From NCBI GenBank assembly GCA_963777355.1, contig CAVZQK010000026.1:247984-311983 (forward strand): a DNA stretch of 64,000 bases. The letters run 5' to 3'. Below the pieces are notes generated by a model. It was not told the DNA's origin. It ran no database searches and saw only the letters and a program-made list of their open reading frames with translations. This document shows, in pieces, positions 1 through 9,262 of this stretch (positions are counted from its first letter, which is position 1; each line of letters opens with the position of its first letter). This stretch comes from DATJHM01 sp963777355. Lineage in GTDB: Bacteria > Chloroflexota > Ktedonobacteria > Ktedonobacterales > Ktedonobacteraceae. The position numbers and the translations under genes are program-made.

Positions 1-501
1 GCTGAAAAGTGTGTTAGCATCAAACTGGCTACTGGTCGTGTTCCCGAGGAGAGCGCTGGCAGCGACAGGGCTGATGCTTTGGTTTGGGACGGTGCCATCC
101 GGGTTTGCGACTTTAAAAAGAAAAGAGCCACTCAAAATATGTCCATCATCAGCCGACTGTGTACGCCAGATGACAAGATAGACACCGGCGGGCAGACCAT
201 TTTGTATCGTAACATCCATCTCTTTTGTATCGGAATTTGAGACGGCATAGGTTGTATCTGCAAGATGCTGGTTCGCCATAAGAATTACCGCTTTGCTAAT
301 GCCAGGATTAAGGTCCTCACTGAACCACATACGAATCTCTGCTGGTGCACTGGTGAGTACTGCATCACGCGCTGGATCGGAGCGCAAGAGAATTGCATGA
401 GCGTAGCTAGTCACGGGGAAAAGGAAGAAAAGACTCAGCGCCAGGGGAAACGCGAGCAAAAATAGGCGGCGTAGAGAGATAGGAAAAAGGTGTGCAATCA
501 T
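1..501 (-). CDS. CopC-domain copper resistance protein, N-terminal part (runs off window)
   Basis: The first 167 codons of a minus-strand gene that continues past the window edge. The start is the ATG at 499-501. The N-terminus is a clear signal peptide (two Arg, then about 20 hydrophobic residues) ending in a YAHA cleavage region. The mature protein begins HAILLRSDPARDAVL and continues TSAPAEIRMWFSEDL, the typical CopC/YobA opening, where the N-terminal His after signal cleavage is a copper ligand in the family. A later segment (SADDGHILSGSFLF) matches the conserved DGHxxxG strand of the same beta-sandwich. In many bacteria CopC is fused to or followed by the CopD membrane domain; whether that holds here lies outside the window. 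Role: periplasm-type copper binding or delivery. Confidence 0.82.
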   Translation of the reverse strand, partial: MIAHLFPISLRRLFLLAFPLALSLFFLFPVTSYAHAILLRSDPARDAVLTSAPAEIRMWFSEDLNPGISKAVILMANQHLADTTYAVSNSDTKEMDVTIQNGLPAGVYLVIWRTQSADDGHILSGSFLFKVANPDGTVPNQSISPVAASALLGNTTSSQFDANTLFS

Positions 502-812
502 CAGATACAATCCAATCCTGCAAATTATGTTTAGTCGATGGGTATAACATTGCATATTACTAACGAGAAAGGTCAGAAATCCCGGCCTGCTCAACTTTAA
601 TATATACGCATATAATTTTGTCCTAGTTACGTAGAAGGTCACAGAAAAAGGTCCTGATAAGTATTTGTTAAGTATTTGTTAGGTTCTCTCCAGAACATAG
701 AAAAATTTGTTCGTATCCTGGTCTGTATTTCTATTATAGAGCAGAGTAAAGTACTCATATTTTAAATTTTGTTTCTCATCATTCCCCGTATGATGCATGA
801 TATAATAATTGC
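502..812. other. intergenic region between divergent copC-like gene and RNase III gene
   Basis: AT-rich, about 310 bases, separating two divergent genes, so it should hold promoters for both. Short reading frames here look accidental. The only element I can point to is the TATAAT box next to the RNase III start (see the promoter entry). A direct repeat of the word aagtatttgtta occurs around 659-681. I see no hairpin terminator. Confidence 0.4.
778..806 (+). promoter_or_regulatory. candidate promoter for rnc, possibly leaderless
   Basis: A perfect TATAAT lies at 801-806. The rnc ATG is at 813, just where transcription would begin. There is no Shine-Dalgarno before the ATG; the purine-rich GGAGGAG sits inside the first codons instead. 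The -35 region at 778-783 (atcatt) is weak. The arrangement suggests a leaderless or near-leaderless message. Confidence 0.4.
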
Positions 813-1523
813 ATGGAGGAGACTGATATACCACAACATCTCAAGGCTTTGGAGGAGCTACTCCAGGTTACTTTTCATGACCGTAGCCTGTTGCTTCGCG
901 CCATTACGCATCATTCGTGTTGTACGGAGACGGCGGTGCATGATTCGTATGACACGCTGGAATTTCTAGGTGATGCGATTATCGGTGCTCATGTCGTCGA
1001 GTATATCTATCGAACATTTCCTGAGGCTTCTGAAGGGGAGATGACCTCACTGAAATCTGAAGTTGTCAGCCGGCGGATCTTTGCCTTGATTGGTCAGCAG
1101 CTCAATCTGTTTCCTTTTATTCGTGTCGATGTTGCGAATCTGCGTACTTTTAATGAACGTTCACGTGATTCTCTTTGTGCCGATGTCCTGGAGGCGCTTG
1201 TTGGCGCTATTCATATCGATCAGGGACCAGAAGTTGCTGCAAGCTTTGTGGCTCGTGTTGTATTTCCTATGGTCGAGCAGGTGAGCAAGCATTTATTAGA
1301 GACGAATCCTAAGGGGCGCTTGCAGAAAATTGTGTTACAGCGAACAGGTGCATTGCCTCGCTATCGCGTACTAGAGCAGAGTGGACGCAACAATGACCGT
1401 GTCTTTCTCGTGGGCGTCTATGAACGGGATGTCTTGCTGGGTGTTGGCAAGGCTTCGAGTATTAAAGACGCCGGGCGGCTGGCGGCTCGCGAGGCTTTAG
1501 AAGTCTTGAAAAAGAAAGAGTAG
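813..1523 (+). CDS. rnc: ribonuclease III
   Basis: Double-strand-specific endoribonuclease that processes rRNA precursors and other structured RNAs. It is 236 aa, the usual bacterial length. The catalytic signature is present as DTLEFLGDAIIG (residues 47-58), supplying E50 and D54. The second metal-binding pair is in CADVLEALVGAI (D124 and E127), so all four acidic ligands are kept. The C-terminal double-stranded-RNA-binding domain spans about 165-234, with the GALPRYRVLEQSG segment and the basic end of its last helix. The next gene, a DNA methyltransferase, starts 2 bases after the stop, so the two are probably cotranscribed. No Shine-Dalgarno precedes the start. Confidence 0.93.
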   Translation: MEETDIPQHLKALEELLQVTFHDRSLLLRAITHHSCCTETAVHDSYDTLEFLGDAIIGAHVVEYIYRTFPEASEGEMTSLKSEVVSRRIFALIGQQLNLFPFIRVDVANLRTFNERSRDSLCADVLEALVGAIHIDQGPEVAASFVARVVFPMVEQVSKHLLETNPKGRLQKIVLQRTGALPRYRVLEQSGRNNDRVFLVGVYERDVLLGVGKASSIKDAGRLAAREALEVLKKKE

Positions 1524-1525
1524 TT

Positions 1526-3211
1526 TTGGCGCTCATGAATACGCACGAAATGCCGAACTGGTATGAGGCTGGTTTGCCAGTGCGGGAGCGGAAGCGGCGC
1601 GGCCATTTTTCAACACCGCCAGAGCTTGTTGAACAGATTCTTGATGCCTGTGGCTATACCTCGGCGCGTGACCTCTCTCTCTTACGTGTGCTTGATCCAG
1701 CCTGTGGTAGCGGCAACTTTTTAGCGGCGGCTGCTCGGCGGCTCCTCCTTTCCGGCCAGCCCTCTGATCTTTCTACGACTGAGCTTCTAGCGGCCATTCA
1801 ACGCAACCTTTGGGGCTTTGATCCGGACCCGGTGGCCTGTTTTCTGGCCGAGATGCAGATACGTACCTTGCTTGCTAATCATTTGCATCTCAGCCATGTA
1901 CCAAATCTCCATATTCACCAGGGAGATGGCCTGGCACTGCCCTGGTATGAGTATCAAGGGATTGATCTTTTTCTCGCGAATCCTCCCTATCTGGCGGCCA
2001 AAAACACCGATCTGAGTGGCTATCATTCAGCACGGCAGCGTGGGCAGGCCGATAGCTACCTGTTATTTATGGATCTGGCCTTGCAGGTTGTGCGACCAGA
2101 TGGCTGGCTGGCCCTGGTGTTGCCGGACCCGGTGTTGGCGCGTGCGAATGCCGCACGAGAGCGCCAACGTTTTCTCTCTGAGACAACGATTCATCATCTC
2201 TGGCACCTGGCAGGGGTTTTCTCGGCCCACGTGGGCGCTGTCGTGCTTATTGCACAGAAGCGATCTCCGACTCATTTCCATCAGATTTCCTGGATACGAG
2301 GTCACTGGTTGCAATCACGAAATGAGACGAGAATCAGGTATGTACCTATACAGAACAAGCAGATGGAAACACCGGTTGATTCCGCAGCCAGCCAGCCAGA
2401 GTCCCCGAAAAGAATTTCCCTTACCCTCCTGTCAATGCAACCACATAGTGAGTTTTGTTATCTCCTGGGAGAAGTGCAAAACCCTCTTATTCGGCCTTTG
2501 CATGCCCAGATCGGTATCGCGATGCAAGAGACGCTGACGACGCTCGGCGACCTGGTACAGATTCGCCGGGGCGAGGAGCTAAGCAAGAGTGCGCCATTGT
2601 TACAAGAGAGACAACCCGAAAATGAAACACAGGGCCGGTATCCCGTATTGCGAGGTGGTAGCGACGTGCGTCCCTATGTCGTTCCCAACGCTAGATATTG
2701 GCTGGCTCGTGAGCATATGAAGAAACCACTGGAGCGCTATCTACGACCCAAACTTGTTGTTGTAAAGAGCACCGATCGTCTCCAGGCGACCTTAGATCTG
2801 CATGGTCATGTGGTATTGCAGACTCTGTATCTGCTTAGTCCGTTGCCTGCTGCGCTCAAGCAGTTCATGGGAGAGAGCGAAGATCCGTTGCTGGATGGCC
2901 TCTATTTCCTGCTCGCGCTGCTCAATTCGCGTCTGCTCAAAGAGTATGTCTATGTTTTGCATACAGCTTATAAATGGGTGCAGCCGCAGATAGAACAACA
3001 CGTATTGGCGCATTTGCCTATTCCTAAGATTGAACCCGTGCTCAGGGCAGATATTATAGAGCGTGCAAAGCAACTGTATGCTTGCAGTACAGTAACTCCC
3101 GTTGTAGAATTGGAACAGCAATGGAAAGCCCTGTATGAGCAGCAAGAGCAGGCAATCGGTAAACTGTATACAGGAGCTCTCCCCAGTTCTTTTGTTGTCT
3201 CATCAACTTAG
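1526..3211 (+). CDS. N6-adenine DNA methyltransferase, Eco57I/TaqI-like (orphan)
   Basis: Class I SAM-dependent DNA methyltransferase. SAM-binding motif I is LDPACGSGNFL (near residues 56-66). Motif IV is NPPY (near 152-155), diagnostic for methylation of the exocyclic amine of adenine. The RRGHFSTPPELVEQIL segment near the N-terminus is typical of the Eco57I/TaqI group. The C-terminal half (about 330-520) resembles a TaqI-type target-recognition domain, with an RRGEELSK segment and a tract around NSRLLKEYVY. No restriction endonuclease lies beside it, so it is either an orphan methylase or a fused-type enzyme; I do not see a PD-(D/E)xK nuclease domain. The frame opens with TTG at 1526, and an ATG at 1535 is an equally plausible start. 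It probably shares a transcript with rnc. Confidence 0.82.
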   Translation: MALMNTHEMPNWYEAGLPVRERKRRGHFSTPPELVEQILDACGYTSARDLSLLRVLDPACGSGNFLAAAARRLLLSGQPSDLSTTELLAAIQRNLWGFDPDPVACFLAEMQIRTLLANHLHLSHVPNLHIHQGDGLALPWYEYQGIDLFLANPPYLAAKNTDLSGYHSARQRGQADSYLLFMDLALQVVRPDGWLALVLPDPVLARANAARERQRFLSETTIHHLWHLAGVFSAHVGAVVLIAQKRSPTHFHQISWIRGHWLQSRNETRIRYVPIQNKQMETPVDSAASQPESPKRISLTLLSMQPHSEFCYLLGEVQNPLIRPLHAQIGIAMQETLTTLGDLVQIRRGEELSKSAPLLQERQPENETQGRYPVLRGGSDVRPYVVPNARYWLAREHMKKPLERYLRPKLVVVKSTDRLQATLDLHGHVVLQTLYLLSPLPAALKQFMGESEDPLLDGLYFLLALLNSRLLKEYVYVLHTAYKWVQPQIEQHVLAHLPIPKIEPVLRADIIERAKQLYACSTVTPVVELEQQWKALYEQQEQAIGKLYTGALPSSFVVSST

Positions 3212-3238
3212 CCTATGTGACAAAGGAGTCATCGCTAT

Positions 3239-3661
3239 ATGTCAAATGCGCGTCCAATTCGGGTTCTGGTAGCCAAGCCGGGTCTGGATGGTCATGACCG
3301 AGGTGCCAAAGTGATTGCGCGAGCGTTGCGCGATGGGGGCATGGAGGTCATTTATACCGGCATTCGTCAGACACCAGAGATGATCGTTGAAGCCGCGATC
3401 CAGGAAGATGTAGATGCGATTCTGATGAGCATCCTCTCCGGTGCTCATATGGCTCTTTTCCCACGCGTGATGGAACTACTAAAGCAGAACCAGGTCGATG
3501 ATATTCTGGTGGCTGCCGGTGGAATCTTACCGGATGAAGACATCCCGGCAATTCAGGCGCTGGGCATCAAAGGCTGTTTTGGTCCTGGTACGCCTACAGA
3601 ACAGATTATTCAGTTTGTGCGAGAGAATATCGATTCTGAACGCCTGAGCGTCGAGGTATAG
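3239..3661 (+). CDS. cobalamin-binding subunit of a methylmalonyl-CoA mutase-type enzyme
   Basis: 140 aa and a single B12-binding domain of the base-off/His-on type. The motif is D17-G-H19-D-R-G22, in which His19 would replace dimethylbenzimidazole as the lower cobalt ligand. Downstream segments (ILMSILSGAHMALFP, VAAGGILPDEDI, FGPGTPTEQII) match the Rossmann-like cobalamin domain of methylmalonyl-CoA, ethylmalonyl-CoA or isobutyryl-CoA mutase small subunits. No large catalytic subunit is nearby, so substrate identity is open. A good Shine-Dalgarno (AAGGAG near 3221) precedes the ATG. The stop overlaps the GTG start of the following MeaB gene by one base (TAGTG), which implies translational coupling. 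Confidence 0.88.
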   Translation: MSNARPIRVLVAKPGLDGHDRGAKVIARALRDGGMEVIYTGIRQTPEMIVEAAIQEDVDAILMSILSGAHMALFPRVMELLKQNQVDDILVAAGGILPDEDIPAIQALGIKGCFGPGTPTEQIIQFVRENIDSERLSVEV

Positions 3662-4623
3662 TGCTCGTGCAGAATATTGTTGAACGCCTCCTCTCCGGTG
3701 ATCGTCGCGCTCTTGCACGCATGGTCACCTTGATTGAAAATGAGATTCCCCAGGTACAGAGCTATCTGGCTGAACTTCATCCGCACACCGGGCAGGCTCA
3801 GATCATTGGTGTGACCGGGGCACCGGGAGCCGGAAAAAGTACCCTGGTGACGCGGCTGGTGCGCGAATACCGCAGACGCGAGCGGCGTATCGGCGTCATT
3901 GCCGTTGATCCAAGCAGTCCTTTCACTGGAGGAGCGATCCTCGGTGATCGTATCCGTATGATGGAACTGGCCGGTGACCCCAACGTTTTTATCCGCAGCA
4001 TGGCGAGTCGTGGCAATCTGGGTGGGCTTGCCGCCTCAACCCGTGATGTTGTCCGCGCCCTCGATGCTGGCGGTTTTGATCCCATCATCATCGAAACCGT
4101 AGGTACAGGCCAGGCCGAAGTTGAAGTTATGCGTACAGCCCAGAGCGTCCTTGTTGTTGTCGCGCCTGGCATGGGCGATGATATCCAGGCCATTAAAGCT
4201 GGCATATTAGAGATCGCCGACATTTTTGTGGTCAGCAAAGCGGACAAACCGGGTTCTGATCAGGCCGTAGCAGAACTGGCGATGTTGCTCAGTTTAGATT
4301 CCCAGCGCCGCAAGAACGCCTGGCGTATTCCAATTTTAAGAACCTCCGCGCTCAAAGATCAGGGTTTAAGCGAACTGGCTGATGCCCTTGAGGCCCATCG
4401 AATCTATCTCACGGAGAGCGGTCAGCTTGGTGAGCGGACGCAACGCCAGAGCCGCAACGAGCTGAATATTCTAGTGCAGCAGGCAGTAGCCAGAGCTCTC
4501 CAGGCCGCAGTCTCCGAAGAGGAGTGGCAAACCTTCAGCGAGGCGATTGCCCAAAGAGAGCGAGACCCTTATAGCATTGCCCAGGAGCTGGAAGCGCGTA
4601 TCGGTCTGAAGCGTGAGCTATGA
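3661..4623 (+). CDS. meaB: MeaB/ArgK-type GTPase, B12-mutase chaperone
   Basis: G3E-family P-loop GTPase that loads and protects adenosylcobalamin in acyl-CoA mutases. The P-loop is GAPGAGKS (residues 53-60). The family landmarks AVDPSSPFTGGAILGDRIRM and FIRSMASRGNLGGL follow, then DPIIIETVGTGQAEVE (Walker B/switch region) and VSKAD, the guanine-specificity motif. At 320 aa it has normal length. It starts with GTG and overlaps the stop of the upstream cobalamin-binding subunit by one base, so the pair is a compact chaperone-plus-B12-subunit operon. The older ArgK name (arginine/ornithine transport kinase) is a historical misannotation of this family. Confidence 0.93.
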   Translation: MLVQNIVERLLSGDRRALARMVTLIENEIPQVQSYLAELHPHTGQAQIIGVTGAPGAGKSTLVTRLVREYRRRERRIGVIAVDPSSPFTGGAILGDRIRMMELAGDPNVFIRSMASRGNLGGLAASTRDVVRALDAGGFDPIIIETVGTGQAEVEVMRTAQSVLVVVAPGMGDDIQAIKAGILEIADIFVVSKADKPGSDQAVAELAMLLSLDSQRRKNAWRIPILRTSALKDQGLSELADALEAHRIYLTESGQLGERTQRQSRNELNILVQQAVARALQAAVSEEEWQTFSEAIAQRERDPYSIAQELEARIGLKREL

Positions 4624-5337
4624 GAACCTGCCAGTGTAGGCACTAGAGAGTTCGTATATTTCTGGCTGATCCTGTTTGCGAATTATACAGGGAATGATGA
4701 TGGTAATGCTACATACTATACACGAGCTGCTTATGGTCTAGATTCAACCAATTATGAAACGCAGCATCGTTCCTAAGAAAAGCCTGCACGAAGTAGCAAG
4801 ACTACACGAGTGTGCCGTTTATTTTGGGAAAAATCTGTAGAACCTACATCGCTTTGAACAGTGAGCTGCAATAGAAACATTTTTTCCCCTATCATTTTCT
4901 CACTGCTTTCCAGAATTTATCTGGCAGACCCTACAGAGTATGCATGAACCGCCTGTAGCCTGGATTCGGGTCTACATGTAGACTTGATATTACAGTGAGC
5001 AAAGTATACATAGATGTAACGAAATGTTTTTTTGTACAAAGATATATTGTACCTGTTTATTCTATCGGCAAAAAGAGAGAACTCTTTAGTTTGCCCAGGC
5101 GAGGAATTTAGAGATGAACCAGTTTTGAGATAGTGTGGAGAAGAGGAGAGCACTATTCTAGTGGCCCGACGCTGACACCTACCGTCTTTGAGTTCTTCTG
5201 GGTGCAACTGCCACATGATGTTCCAGTGTTGATTGCCGATCATGGAATAATGCTCCCTCAATTATGCAATCAATTATAAGGTTAAAGAAGTGTGCTTGTA
5301 GACCTTTCTTCAGGAAATGAGGAGGAGAATATGTTTC
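4624..5337. other. long AT-rich intergenic region
   Basis: About 700 bases without a convincing gene. A 114-codon minus-strand open frame (4917-5261) has no recognisable protein pattern, and its composition looks like noncoding DNA. I saw no strong terminator, tRNA or riboswitch signature. The last 20 bases contain the AGGAGGAG ribosome-binding site of the next gene. Confidence 0.4.
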
Positions 5338-7068
5338 ATGCAGATTGGGAAAGATTCTTCGTCTTTTTATGATGTGGCTATCGAGCGACAGGTTGCTATT
5401 CCAATGGCCGATGGAACGATCTTACGTGCTGATATTTATCGCCCACAGGCCCCTGGCACTTTTCCTGTGCTTGTCGAGCGAGTTGCTTATGAGTTAATAG
5501 AACGGTGTCGCTCTGCTGGTGAGTATTATGCCAGTCGGGGCTATATTTTTGTTGGACAAAATGTACGGGGTCGTTTTGCCTCAGAAGGTGCTTTTGCTCC
5601 ATTTCATGATGATGGCTGGGGTTCTCATCGTGATGGCTATGATACTATTCTCTGGATAGGAACGCAGCCCTGGTCCAATGAGTTTGTAGGAATGCTGGAT
5701 GGTTCTTATTCAGGCGGAACGCAGTACCTACTTGCTCCAACCCAACCTGAATTCCTGAAGGCACTTTTTGTACGCGAGGGCATGTCAGATATCTATCGTG
5801 ACTTTGTCTTTCGTGGTGGAGCATATCAACTGGCTCTGCATCGTGGTTGGGCGATGAGTGCCACTCTATCGCCTCTCCAATATAATCCTACCGTAGAAAT
5901 GAATGAGGTGCGTATACGCTTGGAAGAGGCTACACAGAACGAGGAGCAATGGTATCGCCATTTGCCGTTTCAATCCTGCCCGCCTCTAGAAGGGATTGCT
6001 GAATGGTACTTTGAGGATTTGTGCCACCCTGAAGATGGACCGTACTGGTGGCCGGTTACTTCTTCCCGGCATTTTCACGAGATCAATGTGCCGATTCTCC
6101 ATCTAGGCGGATGGTTTGACGTTTTTCTGGACAGCACCCTGCGTTATTTTCAGGGTGTTCAGTCCCAGGGAAAAACGGAGCAGTGCCGAAACAATCAGCG
6201 CCTGATTGTTGGTCCCTGGATTTATGGTCCTGGTCAGATTGGGCTAAGTATTGTTGGCGAACTTGATTTTGGATCTCAAGCGGCTTTTGACCTATCTGCT
6301 TATCGCTTGCAGTGGTACGATCACTGGCTCAAGGGAGTTGAGAATGGAGTGATGGATGGCCCGGCTGTGCGTATCTTCCTGATGGGGGCGAATCGCTGGT
6401 TGGAGGCAGAGACCTGGCCACCTTCAGGAGTATCATATCAGCCGATATACCTGCGGGCGGGTACCGGACAAACTGGAGAGTCACTTAATAGTGGAGTGCT
6501 CACCTGGGAGCATCCCCATGAAGGTGAGTTGTCAGCAAGCTTTTTGTATGATCCTGCTGCTCCAGTAGAGAGTCTACTCACCTATCCGTTCCTCGGTCCG
6601 AAAGATCATCGGCCAGTTGAGGGAAAGATGTTGACATTCACCTCTTCTTCACTTAAAAGTGATCTGGCGGTGGTAGGACCTGTGCAAGCCGTCCTCTTCG
6701 GGAGTTCTTCGGCTCCTGATACCGACTGGGTGGTACGTGTCTGCGATGTATGGCCGGATGGTCGTTCGCTATCGGTGTGTGACGGTATTCTTCGTGCTCG
6801 TTATCGAAATACTCTTTCAATACCTGAACTAATGGAACCAGGACAGATCTACCGCTTTGAAATTGATATGTCGGCGACTGCACAGATGTTTCAGGAAGGG
6901 CATCGCATCCGGGTCGAGGTAACTAGCAGCGACTTTCCTCGTTATGATTGCAATCTTAATACAGGCGGGATATTTGGGACTGAAGAAAGGGGAAAAACTG
7001 CTATAAATACTGTATTCCATAACACAGAGTATGCATCGTATATCTTGCTTCCAGTCTTGCCTCTTTGA
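5338..7068 (+). CDS. CocE/NonD family hydrolase (X-Pro dipeptidyl-peptidase S15 type)
   Basis: Serine hydrolase of the CocE/PepX group, which cleaves esters, amides or X-Pro peptides. The N-terminal part is an alpha/beta-hydrolase, with the oxyanion-side NVRGRFASEG tract and a nucleophile elbow GSYSGG (Ser near residue 122). The family landmark TQPWSNEFVGMLDGSYSG is present, as is LHLGGWFDVF, which carries the expected catalytic Asp. The C-terminal 230 residues form the PepX_C jelly-roll (ending HRIRVEVTSSDFPRYDCN). I choose the ATG at 5338 because AGGAGGAG at 5320-5327 is 10 bases upstream; the longer frame from 5317 would start inside that site. About 577 aa, normal for the family. A terminator follows. 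Confidence 0.85.
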   Translation: MQIGKDSSSFYDVAIERQVAIPMADGTILRADIYRPQAPGTFPVLVERVAYELIERCRSAGEYYASRGYIFVGQNVRGRFASEGAFAPFHDDGWGSHRDGYDTILWIGTQPWSNEFVGMLDGSYSGGTQYLLAPTQPEFLKALFVREGMSDIYRDFVFRGGAYQLALHRGWAMSATLSPLQYNPTVEMNEVRIRLEEATQNEEQWYRHLPFQSCPPLEGIAEWYFEDLCHPEDGPYWWPVTSSRHFHEINVPILHLGGWFDVFLDSTLRYFQGVQSQGKTEQCRNNQRLIVGPWIYGPGQIGLSIVGELDFGSQAAFDLSAYRLQWYDHWLKGVENGVMDGPAVRIFLMGANRWLEAETWPPSGVSYQPIYLRAGTGQTGESLNSGVLTWEHPHEGELSASFLYDPAAPVESLLTYPFLGPKDHRPVEGKMLTFTSSSLKSDLAVVGPVQAVLFGSSSAPDTDWVVRVCDVWPDGRSLSVCDGILRARYRNTLSIPELMEPGQIYRFEIDMSATAQMFQEGHRIRVEVTSSDFPRYDCNLNTGGIFGTEERGKTAINTVFHNTEYASYILLPVLPL

Positions 7069-7077
7069 TGGAGCTAG

Positions 7078-7117
7078 AAATGACCGGAAAGCCCTCACTA
7101 GAGCTTTCTGGTCATTT
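7078..7117. terminator. hairpin terminator after CocE gene, between convergent genes
   Basis: AAATGACCGGAAAGC at 7078-7092 pairs with GCTTTCTGGTCATTT at 7103-7117 around a 10-base loop, with one G-T wobble. It sits between convergent genes and could act in both directions, since each arm ends in an A- or T-rich run. Confidence 0.7.
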
Positions 7118-7147
7118 CATACAATAGGAACATGAGAGGTAATGCTA

Positions 7148-8098
7148 CTATGCGATGAATTCGCTGGCAAAGGTACGGATTTGCTCCAGATCGGTGCGAG
7201 CGGCAAAGCCGATCAAGAGCTCCTGTATTCCCGCTTCCTCAAATTCTGCCAGGCGGTTGCGGATGGTATCAGGGCTACCAATAAGACCCATTGCCGTGAT
7301 GCGATCACCGAACTGGGCTTTGACCGCGTCAGGGATTCTGGCTAGAGCCTGTTCGTCGGTTGAGGCTATCGAGCAGATGGATGTAGCAGTACGACGGATG
7401 CTCTCGTAATCGCGTCCAACGGTCTGGCAGTGATCTTTGAGAATAGCAAGCTTGCGTTTAATCGTATCGAGATCGCCGCCGATATTACAGGCATCGCCAT
7501 ATTGCGCAACCAGTTTAAGAGTGACTTTCTCGCCGCCACCACCAATCAAGATGGGAATATGGGGCTTTTGCACGCCTTTTGGCTGGTTGATTGCGCCACG
7601 CACCTGATAATATTTGCCCTCAAAGGTCGCCTCTTCTTGCGTCCACATTGCCAGAATGACCTGTACGGCCTCGCGGAGATAGCGTAAGCGTTCTGGGGCA
7701 TCAGGATAATCATAGCCATAGGCGCGGTATTCATGCTCGTACCACCCTGCTCCAATACCAAAGTTGAGGCGTCCATGCGAGAGCACATCGACGGTACTGG
7801 CCATCTTTGCCAGGAGCGCGGGATTGCGATAGCCGTTGCAACTGACCATCTGTCCGATACGGATACGTTTGGTATCGCGAGCCAGGGCAGCGGTAGTAGT
7901 CCAGCATTCAAAGGTCACTTCTTGAGAAGGGCGAGGAACCGTATGGAAATGGTCGACCAGCCAGGCAGAAGTAAAGCCAGCCTCGTCGGCAGTCTGGGCA
8001 ACCTGAGTCATCGTCTCGTAGGCTTCAACCGGATCTTTGATACCTACGAGATCCATCAACCAGCCCTGGGGAAGGGAGATGCCAAATTGCATAGTCAT
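7148..8098 (-). CDS. LLM-class F420-dependent oxidoreductase
   Basis: Luciferase-like (bacterial luciferase/F420) flavin-dependent TIM-barrel oxidoreductase, 316 aa. It opens with FGISLPQGW and has the SAWLVDHFHTVP segment, where family members place substrate- and F420-proximal residues. The conserved STVDVLSHGRLNFGIGAGW phosphate-binding signature and the PILIGGGGEKV strand are present. It matches the TIGR03560-like group that is abundant in Actinobacteria and Chloroflexi. The start ATG follows a purine-rich AAGGAA. A broken close paralog lies just upstream in the same orientation (8326-9262), so the pair arose by tandem duplication. Substrate unknown; F420 rather than FMN use is assumed from the family. 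Confidence 0.87.
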   Translation of the reverse strand: MTMQFGISLPQGWLMDLVGIKDPVEAYETMTQVAQTADEAGFTSAWLVDHFHTVPRPSQEVTFECWTTTAALARDTKRIRIGQMVSCNGYRNPALLAKMASTVDVLSHGRLNFGIGAGWYEHEYRAYGYDYPDAPERLRYLREAVQVILAMWTQEEATFEGKYYQVRGAINQPKGVQKPHIPILIGGGGEKVTLKLVAQYGDACNIGGDLDTIKRKLAILKDHCQTVGRDYESIRRTATSICSIASTDEQALARIPDAVKAQFGDRITAMGLIGSPDTIRNRLAEFEEAGIQELLIGFAARTDLEQIRTFASEFIA

Positions 8099-8325
8099 AA
8101 AATGTTCCTTCTTCTTTTAGCGTTAAATAGCTCTGGAACTTTGTGGATGCTAAGTGAATGTGTTCTTTGCCAGGAGACGGGTAGCGGTTTCACAAACATC
8201 CCAACAATAGCAACAGAATTATGGAAATGAATTATTCCATAATTTCTATCTCTTTCTCGAAGAAAAACAAAATGTATCAAGAAGGAGGATACTCCTATAA
8301 AGGACGGAGACCCTCGTGGGTTTGC

Positions 8326-9262
8326 CTATCCAATAAACTCTCGCGCAAACCAGCGCAGCGAATCCAGTTGCAGCGCGTCAGGAAATCCGAGAATCACTTC
8401 CTGAATCCCAATTGCCTCAAAATCCGCCAGGTGCTTGCGAATAGTATCCGGGGTACCGACCAGCACGCTATTACCATAAAGGCGTTCCAGCCCGGCGGGA
8501 AACTTAGCCTGTGCCTGTTGATCGGTTTCAGCGATACAGCAGCAAGTTGCTATTGTTCGATGGATACTCTCGTAATCACGCCCAATTGCCTCACAATGTT
8601 CTTTGAGCACAGCAAGCTTATGCTCGATGACCTCCAGATCGCCATAAACATTACAGACATCTCCGTAGTGCGCGACCAATTTCAGCGTGACCTTTTCACC
8701 ACCGCCGGCGATCAGCAGGGGGATATGCGGCTTTTGCATCCCCTTTGGCTGGTTGATGGCACCACTTACCTGGTAATATTTGCCCTCGAAAAAGGCCTCT
8801 TCCTGCGTCCACATCGCTCGGATGACCTGGACAGCCTCGCGCAGGCGGCGCAGGCGTTCAGGGGCATCAGGATACTCATAGCCATAGGCGAGATACTCTG
8901 CTCAAACCAGCCCGCACCGATGCCAAAGTTGAGCCGCCCGTGCGAGAGTACATCGACGGTGCTCGCCATCTTAGCGAGTAGTGCGGGATTGCGATAGCCA
9001 TTGCATGTAACAGTCTGACCAATACGGATACTCCTGGTGTCGCGCATCAGGGCTGCGGTGGTAGTCCAGCACTCAAAGGTCACTTCTTGCGATAATACCG
9101 GCCTGGTATGGAAATGATCGGCGAGCCAGGCGGACTGAAGCCTACCTCGTCGGCAGTCTGGGCCACGCGGGTCATCGCCTCGTAGGCTTCAACCGGATCT
9201 TTAATGCCCGCCAGTTCCATTGTCCAGCCCTGCGGCAGGGATAGGCCGAATTTTAGAGACAT
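8326..9262 (-). pseudogene. second LLM-class oxidoreductase, tandem paralog broken by two frameshifts
   Basis: Aligns with the neighbouring intact oxidoreductase over its whole length, but in three reading frames. Segment one (start ATG 9262, FGLSLPQGWTMEL) runs to about 9134, where one base is missing relative to the paralog after ADEVGF. Segment two (QEVTFECWTTTAALM to LNFGIGAGWFEQ) ends near 8900, where another base is missing. Segment three (MWTQEEAFFEGKYYQVSG onward) runs to the stop at 8326. With both bases restored the protein is full length and similar to its neighbour. A ribosome-binding site (GAGGAA) precedes the start. It could be a recent pseudogene or a pair of sequencing errors; no other decay is visible. 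Confidence 0.85.

Noticed and set aside
4917..5261. 114-codon minus-strand open frame in the long intergenic region
   Set aside because: No ribosome-binding site, no domain-like pattern and composition like noncoding DNA.
8221..8997. 258-codon plus-strand open frame
   Set aside because: It is the antisense shadow of the LLM oxidoreductase paralog, whose minus-strand pieces match a known family throughout.
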